DNA of 64,000 nucleotides from Paenibacillus chibensis. Its GTDB lineage: Bacteria; Bacillota; Bacilli; Paenibacillales; Paenibacillaceae. The DNA lies in the NCBI RefSeq assembly GCF_004001045.1, contig NZ_BIMK01000017.1:62001-126000 (forward strand). Reading direction: 5' to 3'. The notes under the pieces were generated by a model. That model saw nothing but the letters and a program-made list of their open reading frames with translations. It did no database searches and was not told the origin of the DNA. Made by a program: the position numbers and the translations under genes. Positions 59,624-64,000 of this stretch are shown one piece after another; position 1 is the stretch's first letter, and each line of letters starts with the position of its first letter.

Positions 59624-61957
59624 ATGCCTCAGCTCGTGACCAAACCGAACAATCGTCAGCTGGCTTTCGATGAAATCCGCCTTTCCGTCTATGCGGACCG
59701 CGTTCTGGAAGGATTGGAGACGCTCGATAAGGAGCGCCTGCTTCGCGGCGTAACCAGTAAACTGCGCCGGGAGGAAGTGACCGGAGACGAAATCAGCAAC
59801 GCATTTACGATGTCGGCGCTTGAGCTTGTAACGAAGGAGGAGCCGAACTGGAAGTTCGCCGCAGCCCGCTCCCTTTTGACTTCTTTATATAAAAAAGCGG
59901 CTTATAACCGCCGTTATAAAGCCTATCCGGACGAGCCGTACGGCAACTTGTATCCTCTCATCTCCGAGCTGGTGAACAAGGGCATCTACCGCGAAGAGCT
60001 TATCGAATGCTACACCAAAGAACAGATTGAAGAGCTTGGCAAATGCATTGATCACAGCCGTGATTTGCTGTTTGACTACATAGGTCTTCTTACGCTTTCC
60101 GACCGTTACCTGGCCCGCGATTTCGACGGCCGCGTCATGGAGCTCCCTCAGGAGCGTTACATGGTCATCGCCATGTATCTGATGCACACCGAGCCGGCCG
60201 AGAAACGCATGGAGCTTGTCAAAGAAGCTTACTGGGCAATGAGCAACATTTACATGACCGCAGCCACACCAACCATGTCCAATGCCGGCAAAAAGGTCGC
60301 AGGACAGCTGTCCAGCTGCTTTATCGATACCGTGGACGATTCGCTGGAAGGCATTTTCGATTCCAATACAGACGTAGCGCGTCTGAGCAAAATGGGCGGA
60401 GGCATCGGGGTATACCTCGGCAAGGTTCGTGCCCGCGGATCCGACATTCGCGGCCATAAAAACACCAGCTCCGGCGTCATCCCTTGGATCCGCCAGCTGA
60501 ACAACACCGCCGTCAGCGTTGACCAGCTTGGCACGCGTAAAGGCGCAGTGGCGGTTTACCTGGATGTCTTCCACAAAGACATTCTGGCCTTCCTCGACCT
60601 GAAGCTGAACAACGGCGACGAGCGCATGAGAGCTCATGACGTCTTCCACGGCGTATGCATCCCTGACTTGTTCATGGAAGCTGTCGAGGAACGCAGCGAG
60701 TGGAATCTGTTCTGTCCGCATGAAGTGAAGAAGGTTATGGGCTGGAAAGACGAGAACGGCACGCCGCTCGGTCTGGAGGATTTCTACGACGCAACCGTTG
60801 GCCAAGGCGCTTTCCGCGAAAAATATGCCGAGGCGGTGGCGCATCCGCTGCTGTCCCGCATCACGGTGCCTGCGATCGACATCATGAAGCGTGTGATGAA
60901 ATCCCAGCTGGAAACCGGTACACCTTACATGTTCTATCGCGATACGGTGAACCGCGCCAACCCGAACCGTGCCCATGGCATGGTGTATTCTTCCAACCTG
61001 TGCACGGAAATTATGCAGAACCAATCGCCGACGGTCGTGGAAAAGGAAGAGCTCGTGACGAAGGATGGACAAACCCGCATCGTCATTTCCAAAATTCCTG
61101 GCGACTTCGTTGTCTGCAATCTAAACTCCATTCATCTGGCCCGCGCCGTGCCGGCCGGCGTGCTGGAGCGTCTGATTCCGATCCAGGTGCGCATGCTGGA
61201 CAACGTCATCGACATCAACAACATCGAAGTGCTGCAGGCGCAGTACACTAACAGTCAATACCGCGCGGTCGGTCTCGGCACCTTCGGCCTGCACCATCTG
61301 CTGGCCCTGGAGGGTATCCGCTGGGAGTCCGATGCTGCCGTCGAATACAATGACAACCTGTACGAGAAAATCAACTACCTGCTCATCCGTTCCAGCATGG
61401 AGCTGGCCAAGGAAAAAGGTCATTATCCGAAATTCAAAGGCTCCGACTGGGAAAACGGCTCTTACTTCGACAGCCGCGGCTACACGGACGACGAGCATGT
61501 AGGCAAATTCGTGACGACCGAAGCGTGGACGGAGCTGCAAAAGGAAGTGCAGGCAAACGGCGTCCGCAACGCATGGCTGTTCGCCATCGCGCCTAACGGG
61601 TCGACTTCGATTATTGCCGGTTCCACCGCCAGTATCGACCCGCTGTATGATCTGCTTTCTTACGAAGAGAAAACAACCTATAAAATTGCCAATCCGGCTC
61701 CGGATCTCTCCGAGAAAACGATCTGGTACTATAAAACGGCCTTCATGATCGACCAGAACTGGTCCATCAAAATGGCTGCTGCCCGCCAGCGCCACGTGGA
61801 CCAGGGCCAAAGCTTCAACCTGTACGTCCGCCCGGATATCCGCGCAGCCGACTTCCTTGAGCTGCATTTGCATGCCTGGAGAGCGGGCATCAAATCGACG
61901 TATTATGTACGCAGCCGTGCGCTGACGATTGAAGAGTGTGAGTCTTGCGCATCGTAA
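59624..61957 (+). CDS. nrdA: Ribonucleoside-diphosphate reductase alpha subunit, class Ia
   Basis: A 777-residue large subunit. Residues 8-95 form an ATP-cone-like regulatory domain (FDEIRLSVYADRVLEGL). Active-site cysteines occur in GQLSSCFIDTVDDS near residue 235 and VYSSNLCTEIM near residue 465; GVHNSYRD-like YRDTVNRANPN and ITVPAIDIM surround the thiyl-radical loop, and the pair ECESC is at the C-terminus for thioredoxin/glutaredoxin-linked reduction. ATG 59624 follows AAGGGGAAC. Reduces ribonucleotides with the Fe/tyrosyl-radical subunit NrdB. Controlled by NrdR and a B12 riboswitch, suggesting that a B12-dependent class II enzyme is present elsewhere. Confidence 0.95.
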   Translation: MPQLVTKPNNRQLAFDEIRLSVYADRVLEGLETLDKERLLRGVTSKLRREEVTGDEISNAFTMSALELVTKEEPNWKFAAARSLLTSLYKKAAYNRRYKAYPDEPYGNLYPLISELVNKGIYREELIECYTKEQIEELGKCIDHSRDLLFDYIGLLTLSDRYLARDFDGRVMELPQERYMVIAMYLMHTEPAEKRMELVKEAYWAMSNIYMTAATPTMSNAGKKVAGQLSSCFIDTVDDSLEGIFDSNTDVARLSKMGGGIGVYLGKVRARGSDIRGHKNTSSGVIPWIRQLNNTAVSVDQLGTRKGAVAVYLDVFHKDILAFLDLKLNNGDERMRAHDVFHGVCIPDLFMEAVEERSEWNLFCPHEVKKVMGWKDENGTPLGLEDFYDATVGQGAFREKYAEAVAHPLLSRITVPAIDIMKRVMKSQLETGTPYMFYRDTVNRANPNRAHGMVYSSNLCTEIMQNQSPTVVEKEELVTKDGQTRIVISKIPGDFVVCNLNSIHLARAVPAGVLERLIPIQVRMLDNVIDINNIEVLQAQYTNSQYRAVGLGTFGLHHLLALEGIRWESDAAVEYNDNLYEKINYLLIRSSMELAKEKGHYPKFKGSDWENGSYFDSRGYTDDEHVGKFVTTEAWTELQKEVQANGVRNAWLFAIAPNGSTSIIAGSTASIDPLYDLLSYEEKTTYKIANPAPDLSEKTIWYYKTAFMIDQNWSIKMAAARQRHVDQGQSFNLYVRPDIRAADFLELHLHAWRAGIKSTYYVRSRALTIEECESCAS

Positions 61958-62339
61958 AGTTTATGAAAAAGGCCTTTTCCCAACCCTCCCAAACCCTCCC
62001 TTCTTAAGGGAGGGCCCCGAGGGCTCCTGCCCTCTGGACACCCGAAATTTTGGCTGCGGCAGGGTATGCGGCGCTTGTTGGTGACGGTGTGCTAGGAGCG
62101 CTTTCGTCCCCCCGCTCGTTGCTTTGCAACATTGCTATGGGACACGCTGTAATATTGCTGCATTATTTAAAACATTTTAACTGCTACTAACTATGCCAGG
62201 GCCCCCCTGTTTTGCTTCGCAAAATTTGGTCGGCCCACGGCTTGTTTTCTGCCCCATTTGCAACACCCTCATACGATTACAGCATCCTGCCGATGTTGAT
62301 ATAGATGCTTAAACCAATCCCTGAAGGAGTGAACGGACG
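61958..62339. other. nrdA-nrdB gap with GC-rich hairpins
   Basis: 382 bases without a gene. A perfect 9-bp stem CCCTCCCTT/AAGGGAGGG lies at 61994-62014, followed by GAGGGC/GCCCTC at about 62019-62034. Neither has a T-run, so they may be mRNA-processing or stability elements. The rest shows nothing recognisable until the nrdB ribosome site AAGGAGTGA at about 62323. Confidence 0.5.
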
Positions 62340-63371
62340 GTGCAATTACAGAAAATTTTCAATTCCGAAGCGCCTAACCAATCTACAAAAATTATCGAAG
62401 GCGAATGCTCGGGTATCCTGAACTGGAACGATATCCGCATGCCTCATATGTATAAATTGTACAAAGTGCTGTTGCTCAACCACTGGATCGCGGACGAAAT
62501 TCCGATGGCGAAGGACGCGCAGCAGTTCCCGCTTCTGGATGCGGACGAGCAGCGCACCTTCAAAATCAATATCTCCTTGCTGGCGGTGCTCGACTCCATG
62601 CAAACGATGTTCGTCGGCGACGTGAAAAGATACTTCACGGATTCCTCGCTGGAAGCCATCTCGGCGATCATCGGACAGCAAGAGGTTGTCCACAACCAAT
62701 CGTATTCTTACGTGCTCTCTTCCATCGTATCGGAGCAGGAGCAAAAAGAGATTTTCGAATACTGGAAGCATGATCCGGTCCTTCTCGACCGCAATCGCTT
62801 CATCTCTGAAATTTATCAGGAGTTCCGCGACGAACAAACGCCGCAGACCTTTTTCCGCGCGCTCGTCGCTGACCTGATTCTTGAGGGGATTTTCTTTTAC
62901 AGCACCTTCGCCTTCTTCTACAACCTGGCCCGTGACCAGAAGATGATGGCGACCAGTCAGATGATCTCCTACATCCAGCGCGACGAGAACCAGCACTGCT
63001 ACTTCTTCGGCGAAGTGTTCAAGCAGCTGCTGAAGGACTTCCCTGAGCTGAACACGCCGGAGAACATGGACTACGTCTACCGTACGATCGACCGCGCAGT
63101 AGAGCTGGAAACGAACTGGGCTCATTACACGCTCCAGAACAACCGCGGCATTGATCTGAACGAGCTGTCCGACTACATCAAATACATCGCCAACAAGCGC
63201 CTGAAACTGATGGGCATGGAGAAGGCTTATCAAGGCGTGGATTCCAACTGCATGCCTTGGATCCGCCCCTTCTCCGACGAAGCTCTGAACGCAACCAAAA
63301 CCGACTTCTTCGAAGCCAAATCCCGCAACTACGGCAAGGTCGGAGACGACAACGGATTTGACGACCTGTAA
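62340..63371 (+). CDS. nrdB: Ribonucleoside-diphosphate reductase beta subunit, class Ia
   Basis: A 343-residue R2-type protein. Carboxylate/His iron ligands are visible in GQQEVVHNQSYSYV (Glu...His) near residue 117 and IQRDENQHCYFFGEVF (Glu...His) near residue 211; the second membrane-like helix FFYSTFAFFYNLAR is part of the four-helix bundle. GTG 62340 lies 8 bases after AAGGAGTGA. Generates the tyrosyl radical for NrdA. Shares the nrdA transcript. Confidence 0.93.
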   Translation: MQLQKIFNSEAPNQSTKIIEGECSGILNWNDIRMPHMYKLYKVLLLNHWIADEIPMAKDAQQFPLLDADEQRTFKINISLLAVLDSMQTMFVGDVKRYFTDSSLEAISAIIGQQEVVHNQSYSYVLSSIVSEQEQKEIFEYWKHDPVLLDRNRFISEIYQEFRDEQTPQTFFRALVADLILEGIFFYSTFAFFYNLARDQKMMATSQMISYIQRDENQHCYFFGEVFKQLLKDFPELNTPENMDYVYRTIDRAVELETNWAHYTLQNNRGIDLNELSDYIKYIANKRLKLMGMEKAYQGVDSNCMPWIRPFSDEALNATKTDFFEAKSRNYGKVGDDNGFDDL

Positions 63372-63412
63372 GAAGGCAAGCTTCAAATGGTATAGTTATA
63401 TTAAGTTCTCTT

Positions 63413-63451
63413 AAAAAGAGCCTGTGATCCTTGGATCACAGGCTCTTTCTT
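63413..63451. terminator. Bidirectional terminator after nrdB
   Basis: A5, perfect stem GAGCCTGTGATCC/GGATCACAGGCTC with a TT loop, then TTTCTT. It ends the nrdAB transcript and, in reverse, the FMN reductase gene (stop 63481, minus). Confidence 0.88.
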
Positions 63452-63480
63452 GTTGAAGGGCTGCATACAATGGCTGCGGA

Positions 63481-64000
63481 TCAGCGGACATTCCGATGGA
63501 TCTGGACCCCCAAGCTGCCGATCAAGGCCGTGCAAGCATCGGGGGCGTCTGCCCCATTATTCCCTCCGGCCCGCATAAGGTTACGCTTTTCCAGCTCTGC
63601 AAACAGCTCCTCCAGCGACGCATCCAGTCGTTCGACAAGCTCTGGCGCGAGCGTCATGGCGCCGGACTCCTCACGGGCAATCTGTGAATCGACGGCAAAG
63701 ACGCCTCCCAGAATATGCCTCGCACCCAGCGCTGACAGTACCGGCTTTAAGGCATAATCCATCGCGAGCAGATGCGCCAGGCTGCCGCCGATGAATAAGG
63801 GCAATATGATTTTCCCGGAGAGGCCCTTTTTCGGCACCGTATCCAAGAAAGTCTTGAGCAGGCCCGTATATGAAGCCTGGAATACCGGGCTCGCCATGAT
63901 GACGGCTTCCGCTCCCGCAAGCAGCCGATTGGCGGAAGCGATTTTCTTACTATCGATCCGTGCCAGAATCAGATCTTCGGCAGGCAGCTTGACCACATCA
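63481..64000 (-). CDS. NADPH-dependent FMN reductase, SsuE-like (partial, 5' end outside window)
   Basis: About 173 residues visible, open at the right edge. LPAEDLILARIDSKKI, then VIMASPVFQASYTGLLKTFLD and VPKKGLSGKIILPLFIGGSLAHLLAMDYALKPVLSALGA, are diagnostic of SsuE-type flavodoxin-fold reductases, which supply FMNH2 for sulfonate or other monooxygenases. The first 20 or so residues (GxSxxSRT phosphate loop) are outside the window. Confidence 0.9.
   Translation of the reverse strand, partial: DVVKLPAEDLILARIDSKKIASANRLLAGAEAVIMASPVFQASYTGLLKTFLDTVPKKGLSGKIILPLFIGGSLAHLLAMDYALKPVLSALGARHILGGVFAVDSQIAREESGAMTLAPELVERLDASLEELFAELEKRNLMRAGGNNGADAPDACTALIGSLGVQIHRNVR

Noticed and set aside
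59885..61072. Minus-strand open frame of 395 codons
   Set aside because: Antisense to nrdA; no recognisable domain, and the sense strand is certain.
62346..63386. Minus-strand open frame of 346 codons
   Set aside because: Antisense to nrdB; Val/Leu/His-rich shadow caused by codon bias.

Overview
The window is a Gram-positive chromosome of Paenibacillaceae type (probably Paenibacillus). This is judged from gene content (SulP permease, DUF4097 lipoprotein, ECF transporter genes, B12-controlled class Ia RNR), strong AGGAGG-like ribosome sites, frequent TTG/GTG starts and a moderately GC-rich backbone. It carries one complete integrated prophage that is visibly more AT-rich.

Left flank (1-24.19 kb). 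A minus-strand operon runs from a NusG-domain-II membrane protein through a Gx-type membrane protein, two ECF ATPases and EcfT to a U32 peptidase and a class III aminotransferase cut by the window edge. Next come an HD-GYP phosphodiesterase, an ArsR-like regulator divergent from an EamA exporter, a polysaccharide deacetylase, an L,D-transpeptidase, a GH73 glucosaminidase, a GNAT acetyltransferase and a SulP permease. From 16 to 24 kb lie two glycosyltransferases, two paralogous 120-residue proteins of unknown function, a DUF4097 lipoprotein, an orphan ATP-synthase-b-like protein and an Asp-box beta-propeller. Two genes here (a glycosyltransferase at 17.9 kb and a DUF523 gene at 21.0 kb) are each broken by one base in a homopolymer.

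Prophage (24,194-58,481). A 51-bp direct repeat made from the 3' half of tRNA-Thr(CGT) bounds the element. The integrase lies beside the intact tRNA on the right. The lysogeny module (CI-like repressor, ImmA/IrrE protease, integrase) is on the plus strand. Opposed to it runs one long minus-strand series: Cro/excisionase-like proteins, a DnaD-like replication initiator with a repeat-rich centre, a PcfK/AcrIIA9-like protein with a PcfJ-like partner, a DUF3102 protein, an ArpU-type regulator, a noncoding stretch with a tRNA-like fold, a second tyrosine recombinase, terminase and HNH genes, an HK97-type head, a PBSX/Xkd-type contractile tail and an XhlA-holin-GH25 lysis cassette. Tail assembly chaperones are joined by a -1 frameshift site. 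Between the lysin and attL, on the opposite strand, sit two likely lysogenic-conversion genes. One has the Ltp repeats of superinfection-exclusion proteins.

Right flank (58.5-64 kb). A thiamine-binding-like protein is followed by nrdA and nrdB (class Ia ribonucleotide reductase). A promoter overlapped by a near-consensus NrdR box, a cobalamin riboswitch and a predicted terminator precede nrdA, so the B12-independent enzyme should be off when B12 is available. An SsuE-like FMN reductase runs off the right edge.
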